64,000 bases of DNA from Derxia gummosa DSM 723. GTDB lineage: Bacteria; Pseudomonadota; Gammaproteobacteria; Burkholderiales; Burkholderiaceae_E. The stretch is from assembly GCF_000482785.1 (NCBI RefSeq), contig NZ_AXWS01000008.1, positions 310,001 through 374,000 of the forward strand, given 5' to 3'. This document shows positions 26,689-37,300 of this stretch, piece by piece (the first letter of the stretch is position 1; every line of letters begins with the position of its first letter). The translations under genes were made by a program, and so were the position numbers. A model generated the notes under the pieces. It did no database searches. It was not told the DNA's origin and saw only the letters and a program-made list of their open reading frames with translations.

Positions 26689-26979
26689 ATGCTTAAACGC
26701 ATGCTGATGATCAGCGTCACCTCGCTCGCCGTCTGGCACGGCGCGACGGCGGTGGACCTGAACGCGGCGACACAGGCCGAACTCGAATCCGCGCGCGGCA
26801 TCGGCCCGAGCAAGGCCGCGCTGATCCTCAAGGAGCGCGAGGCCCACGGACCGTTCCGTTCCTGGGCCGACCTGAGCGCGCGCGTGCCCGGGATCGGCGA
26901 GAAGACCGCCGACCAGATGCGTGCTTCAGGCCTGACGCTCACACCGCGCGACGAGCAAGGTGGCAAGTCGGGCGTCTGA
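26689..26979 (+). CDS. comEA: ComEA-like helix-hairpin-helix protein
   Basis: A 96-residue exported protein with one ComEA-type DNA-binding domain. A Sec signal (about residues 1-20, LKRMLMISVTSLAVWHGATA) precedes VDLNAATQAELES, ARGIGPSKAALILKERE and ARVPGIGEKTADQMR, which contain the paired GIG hairpins. Such short ComEA proteins bind incoming DNA in the periplasm and work with type IV pili, which this window also encodes. Two in-frame ATGs at 26596 and 26599 would add over 30 residues before the signal peptide, so I rejected them. Translation may be limited by the hairpin just upstream. Confidence 0.88.
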   Translation: MLKRMLMISVTSLAVWHGATAVDLNAATQAELESARGIGPSKAALILKEREAHGPFRSWADLSARVPGIGEKTADQMRASGLTLTPRDEQGGKSGV

Positions 26980-27071
26980 GCGGGCCACGGCGGGCTAGCC
27001 GCGCCTGCTCATCGCCCTGTTCGCGGGCACCGCGGATCGCAGCGTTGGTGGACCACGGGAGGCGGGCCGGC

Positions 27072-27539
27072 TCAGCCCGCCGCGCAACCCTTGTTGGCGA
27101 GCGCGTCGGCGCGCTCGTTACCCTCGTGGCCGTTGTGGCCGCGCACCCATTCCCAGCGAAGTTCATGGCCGGCGGTGAGCTGATCCAGCTCGCGCCAGAG
27201 GTCGGCGTTTTTGACCGGCTCCTTCGAGGCCGTCTTCCAGCCGCGCGCCTTCCAGCCGTGGATCCACTCGCTGATTCCCTTCTGCACGTACTGCGAGTCG
27301 GTGAACACCGTCGCCTGGCAGGGACGGGTGAGCGCCTTGAGCGCGCTGATCACGGCGAGCAGTTCCATGCGGTTGTTGGTCGTCAGCGCCTCGCCGCCGA
27401 ACATCTCCTTCTCGACCCATTCGTCGTCGCGCCGGGTGCGCAGGATCGCGCCCCAGCCACCGCGCCCTGGATTGCCCTTGCAGGCGCCATCGGCATAGAT
27501 CTCGACCACGGGCTTGCTGCCCGGCATTGCTTGCGTCAA
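27072..27539 (-). CDS. rnhA: Ribonuclease HI
   Basis: A 155-residue nuclease that removes RNA from RNA-DNA hybrids. The four acidic catalytic residues are present: D17 ([12 protein letters not shown]), E59 ([11 protein letters not shown]), D81 ([12 protein letters not shown]) and D145 (NERADALA), with H135 in RGHNGHEG. The length matches the E. coli enzyme (155). It lies downstream of the YafS-like gene on the same strand, as in the E. coli gloB-yafS-rnhA-dnaQ region; here dnaQ has moved away to 60.3 kb. Confidence 0.97.
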   Translation of the reverse strand: MTQAMPGSKPVVEIYADGACKGNPGRGGWGAILRTRRDDEWVEKEMFGGEALTTNNRMELLAVISALKALTRPCQATVFTDSQYVQKGISEWIHGWKARGWKTASKEPVKNADLWRELDQLTAGHELRWEWVRGHNGHEGNERADALANKGCAAG

Positions 27540-27727
27540 GGCGGAATTCCTTCTTGTTGCTGGCGCCGGCCGGATGGTGCGGCGCCGTCGGTGATGCGGG
27601 TCGGTGCGGTCCGGCCCGGAGAAAACATTCGTCCCGCGCGGCGGTCAGGCCGGCGGGTGCTGACGGAGCTTGCGGTCGCGGCGGGCTCATCGCGTCCGCG
27701 GCGGGACCGGTCGTCCATCGCGGCGGA

Positions 27728-28612
27728 TCACGGACGCGCACGCTCCGCGACGTTGTCGTCGAGGATCAGGCGCAGGCTGCCCTGGCAGCCACGCGTCGCC
27801 GCCGCCAGGCTGGGCGCTGCCTGAGCGCGCGACTTCCACGCGGGCCCGATGATGCGCATGCCGGCCACACGCTTGACCGCGACAATCAGGTACACGCCAC
27901 CGAACACCGGCCACCAGCGGTCTCCCGCCGGCTCCAGCCAGCGCGTGTGATCGAGCCAGCCCTCGGTGCGCACCGGTGGACGGTAGCAGCCGAAGGCACC
28001 GCCCTCGATCTCGAAGTTCAGCAACTTCAGCCAGTCCTTCAGGCGGATCAGGCTCATGAACTGGGCATGGGTGCCGTCAGCCTTGGGCGGCAGCAGGCCG
28101 CCGCCGGCCGCGCGTGCGACCATGTGCGACAGCCCCCAGAACGAGAAGGGATTGAAGCCGGTGATGACGATCCGGCCTTCCGGCGCGATCACGCGCTCGA
28201 CCTCGCGCAGCACCTGATGCGGGTCGGACGAGAAATCGAGCGTGTGCGGCAGAGCGAGCAGGTCGATCGACTGGCTTGCGAATGGCAGGGCCTCGAAGCG
28301 GCTTTCGACCAGCGCGCCGCAACGGGTACCGGCCAGCATGCGCCGACCGTCGAAGGCGTTCTCGGCCGTGGCAAAGACGAAGGGCATGCGGTTGGTGCGC
28401 AGGCAGTCGAGTTCGGGCAGCCCCAACTGGCCGGCGTTGAAGCCGAAAATGTCGCCCACGCGCATGTCGAACTGATGCTGTTCCCAGGCCAGCAGATAGC
28501 GCCCGCGTGCAGAGTCGAAGAAGCGGGCCAGCTCGGTGCTGCCGGGATCGGGCGCGCCGCCGGGCGGACCGGCGCAGCCGCGCGGCTCCATGGCCTGGTC
28601 GGGCGCGCCCAT
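27728..28612 (-). CDS. SAM-dependent methyltransferase, YafS-like
   Basis: A methyltransferase type 11 protein of 294 residues from ATG 28612. It is recognised from the second half of the fold (VESRFEALPFASQSIDLLAL, FSSDPHQVLREVERVIAPEG, IVITGFNPFSFWGL). Motif I is degenerate: DIFGFNAGQLGLPEL stands where VLDxGCGxG would be. Divergent gloB and downstream rnhA give the same neighbourhood as E. coli yafS. A longer reading from 28705 adds 31 residues but would share the GCATGC start with gloB, so I prefer 28612. Substrate unknown. Confidence 0.8.
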   Translation of the reverse strand: MGAPDQAMEPRGCAGPPGGAPDPGSTELARFFDSARGRYLLAWEQHQFDMRVGDIFGFNAGQLGLPELDCLRTNRMPFVFATAENAFDGRRMLAGTRCGALVESRFEALPFASQSIDLLALPHTLDFSSDPHQVLREVERVIAPEGRIVITGFNPFSFWGLSHMVARAAGGGLLPPKADGTHAQFMSLIRLKDWLKLLNFEIEGGAFGCYRPPVRTEGWLDHTRWLEPAGDRWWPVFGGVYLIVAVKRVAGMRIIGPAWKSRAQAAPSLAAATRGCQGSLRLILDDNVAERARP

Positions 28613-28703
28613 GGCCTGATGGGCTAGGCTTGGCCCTTCGAGCCGTAGGCCGGCTCGGGCCGCGCCGTCGCGGTATCGGGAACTGGAAACCAGGAGTCGT
28701 TGC

Positions 28704-29504
28704 ATGCTTGCCGTTCACGCCCTGCCGGCGTTTGCCGACAACTATCTCTGGCTGATCGAGGATGGCAGCCGCGCGGCGGTGGTCGATCCGGGCGATGCCG
28801 AGGTCGTCCGTCACGCGCTGGCGGAGCGCGGACTCGCGCTGGCGGCGATTCTACTCACGCATCACCACGCCGATCACACCGGCGGCGTGGCCGCGCTGAG
28901 CGCCGAGCAGCCTTGCGTCGTGCACGGCCCGGCGGCCGAAGCGATCGCCGGCGTGACCGAGCCGCATGTGGGTGGCGAGCGCTTCGAACTGCTCGGCCAG
29001 ACGGTCGAGGTGATCTCTGTGCCCGGCCATACGCGCGGCCACATCGCCTATTTCATCCCGCGACTGGCGGCGCTGTTCTGCGGCGACACGCTGTTCGCGG
29101 CCGGCTGCGGCCGGCTGTTCGAGGGCACGCCGGCGCAGATGTGGGCCTCGCTGTCGCGGCTCGCACGATTGCCCGGTTCGACCGCCGTGCATTGCGCGCA
29201 TGAATACACGCTCGGCAACCTGAAGTTTGCGCGCGCGGTAGAACCGGGCAACCGCGTGCTTGCCGAGCGCGAGGCACGGGCGCGGGAGCTGCGCGCCGCC
29301 GGTCGGCCGACCTTGCCGTCAAGCATCGCGCTCGAACTCGAAACCAACCCTTTTCTGCGCGCCGCCGATCCGGCGGTGCAGGCGCGCGCCAGCGAGGCCG
29401 AGCAACTGCCGGAGGTGGCCCGCCAGTCCGTGAGTTGGGAGGGCCTGACCGGTGCGGAGCGCAGCTTTGCCGTGCTGCGGGCCTGGAAGAATGTGTTTTC
29501 CTGA
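28704..29504 (+). CDS. gloB: Hydroxyacylglutathione hydrolase (glyoxalase II)
   Basis: A 266-residue metallo-beta-lactamase-fold enzyme that hydrolyses S-lactoylglutathione in methylglyoxal detoxification. The metal motif is THHHADHTGG, with H53, H55, D57 and H58. VPGHTRGHIAYF, CGDTLFAAGCGRLFEG and HCAHEYTLGNLKFA supply the remaining ligands and glutathione contacts. AGGAG lies nine bases before the ATG. It is divergent from the methyltransferase gene. Confidence 0.97.
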   Translation: MLAVHALPAFADNYLWLIEDGSRAAVVDPGDAEVVRHALAERGLALAAILLTHHHADHTGGVAALSAEQPCVVHGPAAEAIAGVTEPHVGGERFELLGQTVEVISVPGHTRGHIAYFIPRLAALFCGDTLFAAGCGRLFEGTPAQMWASLSRLARLPGSTAVHCAHEYTLGNLKFARAVEPGNRVLAEREARARELRAAGRPTLPSSIALELETNPFLRAADPAVQARASEAEQLPEVARQSVSWEGLTGAERSFAVLRAWKNVFS

Positions 29505-29552
29505 TTTCGCGCAGGCAGGCATGGCCGGCGTTTCACGATCCGGCAGGCTGCG

Positions 29553-29582
29553 TTGACGCTCGGGAAGCAGCCTCGCTAGACT
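29553..29582 (+). promoter_or_regulatory. Candidate promoter of mltD
   Basis: TTGACG (29553-29558), 18 bases, TAGACT (29577-29582), in the 200-base gap after gloB. Expected leader about 115 bases. Spacing is acceptable and each box has one to two mismatches. Confidence 0.45.
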
Positions 29583-29704
29583 CGCCCCGCTCCTTTCCGG
29601 CGGCATTCAGCAGGTCGATCTGCCGCCAATGCGCATCCCGCGCGGGCCTCGCCAGACGCGATGCCTTCCGATCCCTCGCAGTCAGTTACATCAGGAATCC
29701 ACGC

Positions 29705-31420
29705 GTGTCCCGTCAACCCCTGCCCGCTGTCCGTCCCCTCGTCCTCAAACTCGCCGGCCTGTTCGTCGGTGGCTGCATCGTCGGCGCGGGCGCATCGGGC
29801 GTGGCGCATGCCGAGACGGCGATGGCGGCTGCGACCGGCATCGATGCGGTGGCCGCGGCCCAGGGCGCAGACGCGCACGCGGCGCGAGGCGAGGCGGGGC
29901 AGGGCGAGAGCTGGTCGCTGTCGGCGGCCAGCGCGGGCACCGGATTCGTCGCCCAGCCGGGTGGCGCGGCGGGTGCAGGCATGGTGCTGGCACCGTCGTC
30001 CGTGGGGGGCGCGGGCGGCGTGCTCGCCACTTCGTTCGACATGGCGCCGCCTGATCTGTGGGAGCGCATCCGGCGCGGTTTCAGCATGCCCGACCTGTCG
30101 TCGCAACTGGTCGAGGCGCGCGAGCGCTGGTATGCCGAGCGGCCGCAGCAGGTGCGCCAGACCGCCGAGCGCGCCTCGCGCTATCTGTTCCACATCGTCG
30201 ACGAGATCGAGCGACGCGGCATGCCGACCGAGATCGCGCTGCTGCCCTTCATCGAGTCGGCCTTCAATCCCCAGGCGCTGTCGCCGGCGGCCGCCTCGGG
30301 CATCTGGCAGTTCATTCCGGGCACGGGCAAGACCTTCGGGCTGCGCCAGAACCTGTTCCGCGACGATCGCCGCGACGTGCTCGAAAGCACCCGCGCCGCG
30401 CTCGACTACCTGGGCAAGCTGCACGACATGTTCGGCGACTGGCATCTCGCGCTCGCCGCCTACAACTGGGGCGAGGGTGCGGTGCAGCGCGCGATCGAGA
30501 AGAACCAGCGCAGGGGCCTGCCGACTGACTACGCGAGCCTCGACATGCCGGCCGAGACGCGCAACTACGTGCCGCGCCTCCAGGCGGTGAAGAACATCGT
30601 CGCCAACCCCGGCGAGTTCCGCATCGACCTGCCGCGCATCGACAACGAACGCTATTTCGCGACCGTGCCGGCCACGCGCGACATCGACGTCAACACTGCC
30701 GCCCGGCTCGCCGGCATGACGCCGGAAGAGTTCCGCGCGCTCAATCCCTCGTTCAACCGGCCGGTGATCCTGGCCGCGACCGGCGCCCAGATCGTGCTGC
30801 CGGTCGATCGCGTCGAGGGCTTCCAGAAGGCGCTCGACGCCGCCGACGGCGCGCTCGCCAACTACACGACGACCACCGTCGGCCGGCGCGAGCGCGTCGA
30901 GACCATCGCCTCCCGCTACGGCATGGACCCGATGGCGCTGCGCGCGCTCAACAACATTCCGCGCGGCATGCTGGTGCGTGCCGGCGCCACGCTCATCGTG
31001 CCGCGCAACGGCGATTCCGACGCCAACGCCGCCGTGCCCGACGCCGCGCTGCGTGACACCCATGTGGCCTTCGAGCCGGAGATCGTGCCGAGCCGCCGCG
31101 TGATGCTCACCGCGCGCCGGGGCGAGACCGTGGCCGAGTTCGCGCGGCGCTCGGGCGTCTCGGTGGCTGACGTGCGGCAGTGGAACAAGCTCGACGCGAA
31201 CGACAAGCTCAGCGCCGGCCAGCGTCTGGCTGTCTATGTCGAGCAGGCTGGCCGCGAGGCCGTGAAGGTCGCGTCCACGGTGGCAAGCGCAGGTCTGGCC
31301 ACCGTCACCGGCAAGGGGGCGAAGACGTCCAAGACCGTCGCGGTGGAAAAGGCGACGGTGCTGCATCACGACGCCAACCATGTGCGCGTCGTGGCGCCGG
31401 TGCCGGTGCGCCGACGCTGA
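29705..31420 (+). CDS. mltD: Membrane-bound lytic murein transglycosylase D
   Basis: A 571-residue enzyme that cleaves peptidoglycan glycan strands. An N-terminal signal (about 1-36, ending AHA) leads to a low-complexity Ala/Gly region. The family 1D transglycosylase domain (about 165-300) has the catalytic glutamate E184 in LPFIESAFNPQALSPA, and later SGIWQFIPGTGKTFGL and LAAYNWGEGAV. Two LysM domains follow (about 388-433 and 467-512). The start is GTG 29705, since no in-frame ATG precedes the signal peptide. VGGC in the signal is a poor lipobox, so a soluble periplasmic form is possible. Confidence 0.93.
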   Translation: MSRQPLPAVRPLVLKLAGLFVGGCIVGAGASGVAHAETAMAAATGIDAVAAAQGADAHAARGEAGQGESWSLSAASAGTGFVAQPGGAAGAGMVLAPSSVGGAGGVLATSFDMAPPDLWERIRRGFSMPDLSSQLVEARERWYAERPQQVRQTAERASRYLFHIVDEIERRGMPTEIALLPFIESAFNPQALSPAAASGIWQFIPGTGKTFGLRQNLFRDDRRDVLESTRAALDYLGKLHDMFGDWHLALAAYNWGEGAVQRAIEKNQRRGLPTDYASLDMPAETRNYVPRLQAVKNIVANPGEFRIDLPRIDNERYFATVPATRDIDVNTAARLAGMTPEEFRALNPSFNRPVILAATGAQIVLPVDRVEGFQKALDAADGALANYTTTTVGRRERVETIASRYGMDPMALRALNNIPRGMLVRAGATLIVPRNGDSDANAAVPDAALRDTHVAFEPEIVPSRRVMLTARRGETVAEFARRSGVSVADVRQWNKLDANDKLSAGQRLAVYVEQAGREAVKVASTVASAGLATVTGKGAKTSKTVAVEKATVLHHDANHVRVVAPVPVRRR

Positions 31421-31516
31421 TCCGCCCGGTGGCGCAGCCGCTTGACGCTCCGAACTGACCGCGTGACCGTAGTCGGAACGCCCCGTCCCGCGTGATGACG
31501 GGCGCGCCGCCCGCGG

Positions 31517-33163
31517 TCAGCGGCGACGACCGCCCAGGATGCTGCCGAGCACGCCGCGTACGATCTCCCGCCCCACTGTCGTGCCCATGGAGCGCAGTGC
31601 GCTCTTGGCCACGGTTTCGAGCAGTGAATCGGTGCGACGCGTCGGTGCGCGCGTTTCGGCCGGCGCGCGGCGGGCAGCGGATTCCGGGCGTGGTGCGCTC
31701 GGGCCGGGACGCCAGTCGCGTGTCTCGACGTCGGGCATGCCGCGCGGTGCCGGCCGGCCTGCGGGGCTGCCGAACAGCCCGCCGAGTTCGTCCTTCATTG
31801 CTTCGGCAGCGCTGGGTTCGGGCACGTGGCTGGTCACAGTGGTTGAGCCTTCACCGCCGTCGTGCGCCTCGCGCCGCGTGGCGGTCGGCGCCGGCTTGCC
31901 GGTAAGCCGTTCATAGGCCGAGTCCCGGTCTAGCGTCTCGTCGTACACGCCGGCGACCAGCGAGCCCGCCATCACCGCGCGCCTTTCTTCCGGCGTGATC
32001 GGCCCGAGCTGCGAGCCCGGCGGCACGATCCAGCCGCGCTCGGTGATCGACGGCGTCGCATGCTCGTCGAGCAGGCTCACGAGCGCCTCGCCGATGCCGA
32101 GTTCCTGGATCGCCTTGACCGCGTCGATGCGCGGATTCGGCCGCATCGTCTCGGCGGCCGTCTTCACCGCCTTCTGGTCGCGCGGCGTGAAGGCGCGCAG
32201 CGCGTGCTGCACGCGGTTGCCGAGCTGGGCCAGCACGCTGTCGGGAATGTCGAGCGGGTTCTGCGTCACGAAGTACACGCCGACGCCCTTGGAGCGGATC
32301 AGCCGCACCACCTGCTCGACCTTGTCGACGAGCACCTTGGGCGCCTCGTCGAACAGCAGATGCGCCTCGTCGAAGAAGAAGACGATCTTCGGCTGCTCCA
32401 CATCGCCCACCTCGGGCAGCCGCTCGAACAGCTCCGACAGCAGCCAGAGCAGGAAGGTCGAGTAGAGCTTGGGCGCCTGCATCAGCCTGTCGGCGGCGAG
32501 CAGATTGACCACGCCCCGGCCGCCCACGGTCTGCATCAGGTCGTCGATGTCGAGCATCGGCTCGCCGAAGAAGCGGTCGCCGCCCTGCTGCTCGACTGCG
32601 AGCAGGCCGCGCTGGATCGCGCCGATCGACGCCGCCGAGACGTTGCCGTACTCGGTCGTGTAGCTCTTCGCGTTCTCGCCAACGTGGGCGCACATCGCGC
32701 GCAGGTCCTTCATGTCGAGCAGCAGCAGGCCTTCGTCGTCGGCGATCCTGAACACGAGGTTGAGCACGCCGGTCTGGGTCTCGTTCAGGCCGAGCAGGCG
32801 GGCCAGCAGCAGCGGGCCGAGATCGGACACGGTCGCGCGCACCGGATGGCCGAGTTCGCCGTACACGTCCCAGAAGGTGACCGGGCAGGCCTCGGACGGC
32901 GGCACCTCGATGCCGCGTTCGGCGAGGCGGGCGGCCATCTTGTCGCTCGGCCGGCCGGGGCGGGCGATGCCCGAGAGGTCGCCTTTCACGTCGGCCATGA
33001 ACACCGGCACGCCTCGCGCCGAGAATTCGTGGGCGAGGCGCTGGAGCGTCACGGTCTTGCCGGTGCCGGTCGCGCCGGTGATGCAGCCGTGGCGGTTGGC
33101 GACCGACGGCAGCAGTTCGATCGAGGCGCGGGCAGTGCGGGCGACGAGGATGGGCGTGGTCAT
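31517..33163 (-). CDS. HerA/YjgR-type ATPase (DUF853)
   Basis: A 548-residue P-loop ATPase of the DUF853 family (E. coli YjgR). Walker A is GATGTGKT at 30-37. The Walker B stretch is [17 protein letters not shown], and [21 protein letters not shown] is a family signature. The C-terminal 110 residues are low-complexity and charged, ending with [20 protein letters not shown], a typical DUF853 tail. The cellular role is not established; relatives include the HerA DNA translocase. It is divergent from the YebC gene. The frame upstream of ATG 33163 has no family similarity. Confidence 0.9.
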   Translation of the reverse strand: MTTPILVARTARASIELLPSVANRHGCITGATGTGKTVTLQRLAHEFSARGVPVFMADVKGDLSGIARPGRPSDKMAARLAERGIEVPPSEACPVTFWDVYGELGHPVRATVSDLGPLLLARLLGLNETQTGVLNLVFRIADDEGLLLLDMKDLRAMCAHVGENAKSYTTEYGNVSAASIGAIQRGLLAVEQQGGDRFFGEPMLDIDDLMQTVGGRGVVNLLAADRLMQAPKLYSTFLLWLLSELFERLPEVGDVEQPKIVFFFDEAHLLFDEAPKVLVDKVEQVVRLIRSKGVGVYFVTQNPLDIPDSVLAQLGNRVQHALRAFTPRDQKAVKTAAETMRPNPRIDAVKAIQELGIGEALVSLLDEHATPSITERGWIVPPGSQLGPITPEERRAVMAGSLVAGVYDETLDRDSAYERLTGKPAPTATRREAHDGGEGSTTVTSHVPEPSAAEAMKDELGGLFGSPAGRPAPRGMPDVETRDWRPGPSAPRPESAARRAPAETRAPTRRTDSLLETVAKSALRSMGTTVGREIVRGVLGSILGGRRR

Positions 33164-33354
33164 GTGGCGCGAAGGTCGGTTGGGTTGGCGAGGAGCAATC
33201 GCTTGAGGCCGGCCATGTGCGCGGAGCCCGAGGGCGCGCGGCCCGGCTGCTAAAATGAAAGGCTTTGATTCTACGAACAATTCCCCGACAGCCCGGCGCT
33301 CGCAAGCCCGCGTCGCCAGCCGCAAGGGGATACAAGCAAGGACGAGGAAGCGCC

Positions 33355-34080
33355 ATGGCCGGACACTCCAAATGGGCCAACATCCAGCACCGCAAGGGCC
33401 GTCAGGACGAGAAGCGCGGCAAGGTCTGGACCAAGCTGATCCGCGAAATCACCGTGTCGGCCAAGGTCGGCGGCGGTGACATCACCTCCAACCCGCGTCT
33501 GCGCCTGGCCATCGACAAGGCCAAGGAACAGAACATGCCGGCCGACAACATCAAGCGCGCGATCGACCGCGGCACCGGCAACCTCGAAGGCGTGACCTAC
33601 GAGGAAATCCGTTACGAAGGCTATGGCGTCGGCGGCGCCGCGCTCATGATCGACACCATGACGGACAACAAGGTCCGCACCGTCGCCGAAGTGCGCCATG
33701 CGCTGTCGCGCACCGGCGGCAACCTCGGCACCGACGGCTCGGTCAGCTTCATGTTCAAGCACTGTGGCCAGTTCCTGTTCGCGCCGGGCACGAGCGAGGA
33801 CAAGGTGATGGAAGTGGCGCTCGACGCCGGCGCCGAAGACGTCATCACCGACGACGAGGGCGGCATCGAGGTGCTGAGCGCGCCGGGCGATTTCGAGGCG
33901 GTCAAGAAGGCGCTGGAAGCCGCCGGCCTCAAGGCCGAACTGGCCGAAATCACCATGAAGCCGCTCAACGAAACCCTGCTCGCCGGCGAGGACGCCGAGA
34001 AGATGCAGAAGCTGCTCGACCTGCTCGAAGACCTCGACGACGTGCAGCAGGTCTACACCACCGCCATCCTGGAAGGCTGA
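33355..34080 (+). CDS. YebC/PmpR-family regulatory protein
   Basis: A 241-residue member of the YebC/TACO1 family. The N-terminus [18 protein letters not shown] is invariant in the family, and [12 protein letters not shown] and [19 protein letters not shown] follow. Members were described as transcription regulators and, more recently, as ribosome-associated factors that relieve stalling on proline-rich stretches. The length is normal. purD starts two bases after its stop. Confidence 0.95.
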   Translation: MAGHSKWANIQHRKGRQDEKRGKVWTKLIREITVSAKVGGGDITSNPRLRLAIDKAKEQNMPADNIKRAIDRGTGNLEGVTYEEIRYEGYGVGGAALMIDTMTDNKVRTVAEVRHALSRTGGNLGTDGSVSFMFKHCGQFLFAPGTSEDKVMEVALDAGAEDVITDDEGGIEVLSAPGDFEAVKKALEAAGLKAELAEITMKPLNETLLAGEDAEKMQKLLDLLEDLDDVQQVYTTAILEG

Positions 34081-34082
34081 GC

Positions 34083-35354
34083 ATGAAGGTTCTCGTGGTG
34101 GGTTCGGGCGGGCGCGAGCATGCGCTGGCCTGGAAACTGGCCCAGTCGCCCAAGGTGACGGTCGTGTACGTGGCGCCGGGCAACGCGGGCACCGCGCTCG
34201 ACAAGCGGCTGCAGAACGTCGCGATCACCGATCACGCGACGCTCGCCGAGTTCGCGCTGGCCGAGAAGGTCGGCCTCACGGTGATCGGGCCGGATGCGGC
34301 GCTCGCCGAGGGCATCGTCGATCTGTTCCAGAGCAAGGGCCTGCGCGTGTTCGGCCCGACCAAGGCTGCCGCCGAACTCGAATGGTCGAAGGACTTTGCC
34401 AAGGGCTTCATGAAGCGCCACGGCGTGCCGACCGCCGCCTATGAAACCTTCACCGACGCGGCCGCCGCCCACGCCTACATCGATGCCCAGGGCGCGCCGA
34501 TCGTCATCAAGGCCGACGGCCTGGCGGCGGGCAAGGGCGTGGTCGTGGCGATGACGCTGGCCGAGGCCCACGAGGCGGTCGACATGATCATGGTCGATGC
34601 CAAGTACGGCGCCAGCGGTTCGCGCGTGGTGATCGAGGAGTTCATGGCCGGCGAGGAGGCGAGCTTCTTCGTGCTGTGCGACGGCAAGCACATGCTGGCG
34701 ATGGCCTCGGCCCAGGATCACAAGCGCCTGCTCGACGGCGACAAGGGCCCGAACACGGGCGGCATGGGCGCCTATTCGCCCGCGCCCATCGTGACGCCCG
34801 ACCTGCACGCCAAGGTGATGCAGCAGGTCGTCAAGCCGACGGTCGCGGGCATGGCGGCGGAAGGCCGGCCGTTCACCGGCTTCCTGTATGTGGGGCTGAT
34901 GATCGACGCGGCGGGCAATCCGCGCGTGGTCGAGTTCAACTCGCGCATGGGCGACCCGGAGACGCAGCCGATCATGGCCCGCCTCAAGAGCGACCTGCTG
35001 CCGGTGCTCGAAGCCGCCGTCGATGGCCGGCTCGACCAGGCCGAGATGGAATGGGACCGCCGCACCGCGCTGTGCGTGATCCTCGCGTCCGACGGCTATC
35101 CCGACAATCCGCGCAAGGGCGACCCGATCATGGGCATCCCGGCCGAGAGTGATGACGCCATCGTCTTCCACGCCGGCACGGCGGCGAAGGACGGCCAGAT
35201 CGTGACGGCCGGCGGTCGCGTGCTCTGCGTCGTGGGTCTGGGCGACAGCGTCAAGATCGCGCAGAACAAGGCCTACGAGGCCGCCGCGCCGATCCGCTTC
35301 GCGGGCATGCAGTTCCGCACCGACATCGGCCATCGCGCCATCAAGCGGGGTTGA
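34083..35354 (+). CDS. purD: Phosphoribosylamine-glycine ligase
   Basis: A 423-residue ATP-grasp enzyme that makes glycinamide ribonucleotide in purine synthesis. It opens with [20 protein letters not shown] and has PAPGNAG-like [29 protein letters not shown] (ATP-grasp), [20 protein letters not shown] and [12 protein letters not shown]. It is tightly coupled to the YebC gene before it and hemF after it, the yebC-purD-hemF order seen in Burkholderiales. Confidence 0.97.
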   Translation: MKVLVVGSGGREHALAWKLAQSPKVTVVYVAPGNAGTALDKRLQNVAITDHATLAEFALAEKVGLTVIGPDAALAEGIVDLFQSKGLRVFGPTKAAAELEWSKDFAKGFMKRHGVPTAAYETFTDAAAAHAYIDAQGAPIVIKADGLAAGKGVVVAMTLAEAHEAVDMIMVDAKYGASGSRVVIEEFMAGEEASFFVLCDGKHMLAMASAQDHKRLLDGDKGPNTGGMGAYSPAPIVTPDLHAKVMQQVVKPTVAGMAAEGRPFTGFLYVGLMIDAAGNPRVVEFNSRMGDPETQPIMARLKSDLLPVLEAAVDGRLDQAEMEWDRRTALCVILASDGYPDNPRKGDPIMGIPAESDDAIVFHAGTAAKDGQIVTAGGRVLCVVGLGDSVKIAQNKAYEAAAPIRFAGMQFRTDIGHRAIKRG

Positions 35355-35356
35355 GC

Positions 35357-36274
35357 ATGACGGACCACGTCGATACCGCGGCGGTCAAGCGCTACCTGCT
35401 GGGCCTTCAGGCCAGCATCGTCGAGGGGCTCGGCCGCTTCGAGACCCAGCCCTTCCTAGCTGATGAATGGCAGCGCGCCGAAGGCGGCGGTGGCCTGACC
35501 CGGCTCATTGAAGAAGGCAGCCTGCTCGAACGTGGCGGCGTGCTGTTCAGCCATGTGTCGGGCGCGAAGCTGCCGCCCTCGGCGAGCGCGCACCGGCCCG
35601 AGCTGGCCGGGCGCGGCTTCGAGGCGATGGGCGTGTCGCTCGTGCTCCATCCGCGCAGCCCGATGGTGCCGACGGTGCACATGAACGTGCGCTGCTTCGT
35701 CGCCCGCGCGCCCGAGGGCAGCGGCGAGCAGGACGTGTGGTGGTTCGGCGGCGGCATGGATCTCACGCCCTACTACGGCGTCGAGGAGGATGCGCGCCAC
35801 TTCCACGCCGTCTGCCGCGATGCGCTTGCGCCCTTCGGTGCCGACCTGCATCCGCGCTTCAAGCGCTGGTGCGACGAGTACTTCTTCCTCAAGCACCGGG
35901 GCGAGGCGCGCGGCGTGGGCGGCATCTTCTTCGACGACTTCCACGAGCTCGGCTTCGAGCAGAGCTTCGCGATGCTGCGCTCGGTGGGCGATGCCTTCCT
36001 CAAGGCCTACCTGCCGATCGTCGAGCGCCGCAAGGACGATGCTTACGGCGAGACCGAGCGCGCCTGGCAGGGCTACCGCCGTGGCCGCTACGTCGAATTC
36101 AACCTCGTCTGGGACCGGGGCACGCTGTTCGGCCTGCAATCGGGCGGTCGCACCGAAAGCATCCTCGCGTCGATGCCGCCCATCGCCAACTGGCGCTACC
36201 AGTACGCGCCCGAAGCGGGCAGCCGCGAAGCCGAGCTGCTCGAACGCTTCCTCCCGCCGCGCGACTGGGTCTGA
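35357..36274 (+). CDS. hemF: Oxygen-dependent coproporphyrinogen III oxidase
   Basis: A 305-residue haem-synthesis enzyme that oxidatively decarboxylates coproporphyrinogen III. The family segments [44 protein letters not shown] and [23 protein letters not shown] are all present. I use ATG 35357, two bases after the purD stop, over an in-frame TTG at 35351. Its length equals the usual 300 or so. Confidence 0.97.
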   Translation: MTDHVDTAAVKRYLLGLQASIVEGLGRFETQPFLADEWQRAEGGGGLTRLIEEGSLLERGGVLFSHVSGAKLPPSASAHRPELAGRGFEAMGVSLVLHPRSPMVPTVHMNVRCFVARAPEGSGEQDVWWFGGGMDLTPYYGVEEDARHFHAVCRDALAPFGADLHPRFKRWCDEYFFLKHRGEARGVGGIFFDDFHELGFEQSFAMLRSVGDAFLKAYLPIVERRKDDAYGETERAWQGYRRGRYVEFNLVWDRGTLFGLQSGGRTESILASMPPIANWRYQYAPEAGSREAELLERFLPPRDWV

Positions 36275-36397
36275 AGCCGCGCCGCTGCTGCTTATTCAGC
36301 AGCGCGGCGCCTTCATTTCCACAGGTTCCGGAAGCGCCGGAACCGGCTGCGTAGAATCCTCGGCCACTCTTCCAACAACGAGCCCGAGGACGCCGCC

Positions 36398-37300
36398 ATG
36401 CGCTACAAGACGATCGAAGACACCATCGGCAACACGCCCCTCGTGCGCCTCCAGCGCATTCCAGGCGCGGCGATCGAGGCGCGCGGCAACATCATTCTGG
36501 GCAAGCTCGAAGGCAACAATCCGGCCGGCAGCGTCAAGGACCGTCCGGCCCTGAGCATGATTGCCCGCGCCGAGGCGCGCGGCGACATCAAGCCCGGCGA
36601 CGCCCTCATCGAGGCCACCAGCGGCAACACCGGCATCGCGCTCGCGATGGCCGCCGCGATCCGTGGCTACAAGATGATCCTGATCATGCCGGAGAACCTC
36701 AGCATCGAACGCCGCCAGGCCATGGCCGCGTTCGGCGCCGAGATCGTCCTGACCCCGCGCGCCGGCGGCATGGAATACGCCCGCGACCTCGCCGACCAGA
36801 TGGAAAAGGAAGGCAAGGGCAAGGTGCTCGACCAGTTCGCCAACCCCGACAACCCGGTCGCCCATTACGAGACGACCGGCCCGGAAATCTGGCGCGACAC
36901 CGACGGCCGCATCACCCACTTCGTGTCGAGCATGGGCACGACCGGCACGATCAACGGCGTCAGCCGCTATCTAAAGGAAGTCAGTGCGGCGATCCAGATC
37001 GTCGGCTGCCAGCCCACCGACGGCAGCAGCATCCCGGGCATCCGCAAATGGCCGGTCGAGTACCTGCCCAAGATCCACAACCCGGCGATGGTCGACGTGA
37101 TGGAGTACGTCAGCCAGAGCGACGCCGAGGACATGGTGCGCAGGCTCGCGGCGGAGGAGGGCATCTTCGCGGGCGTGTCGGCGGCGGGAGCGCTTTGCGT
37201 GGCCCTGCGAGTGGCCGAACGGGTCGAGAACGCCACCATCGTGTTTATTGTCTGCGACCGCGGCGACCGTTATTTATCGACCGGTGTTTTCCCTGCTTGA
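36398..37300 (+). CDS. cysM: Cysteine synthase B
   Basis: A 300-residue PLP beta-replacement enzyme that makes cysteine from O-acetylserine and sulfide or thiosulfate. PLP lysine K47 lies in NPAGSVKDRPA. EATSGNTGIALAM binds the substrate carboxylate and SSMGTTGTINGVSRYL the phosphate. PTDGSSIPGIRKWP is CysM-type rather than CysK-type. A hairpin-like stretch (about 36278-36305) separates it from hemF. cysM is commonly found in this comEA/hldD neighbourhood in Burkholderiales; here other genes lie between. Confidence 0.95.
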   Translation: MRYKTIEDTIGNTPLVRLQRIPGAAIEARGNIILGKLEGNNPAGSVKDRPALSMIARAEARGDIKPGDALIEATSGNTGIALAMAAAIRGYKMILIMPENLSIERRQAMAAFGAEIVLTPRAGGMEYARDLADQMEKEGKGKVLDQFANPDNPVAHYETTGPEIWRDTDGRITHFVSSMGTTGTINGVSRYLKEVSAAIQIVGCQPTDGSSIPGIRKWPVEYLPKIHNPAMVDVMEYVSQSDAEDMVRRLAAEEGIFAGVSAAGALCVALRVAERVENATIVFIVCDRGDRYLSTGVFPA

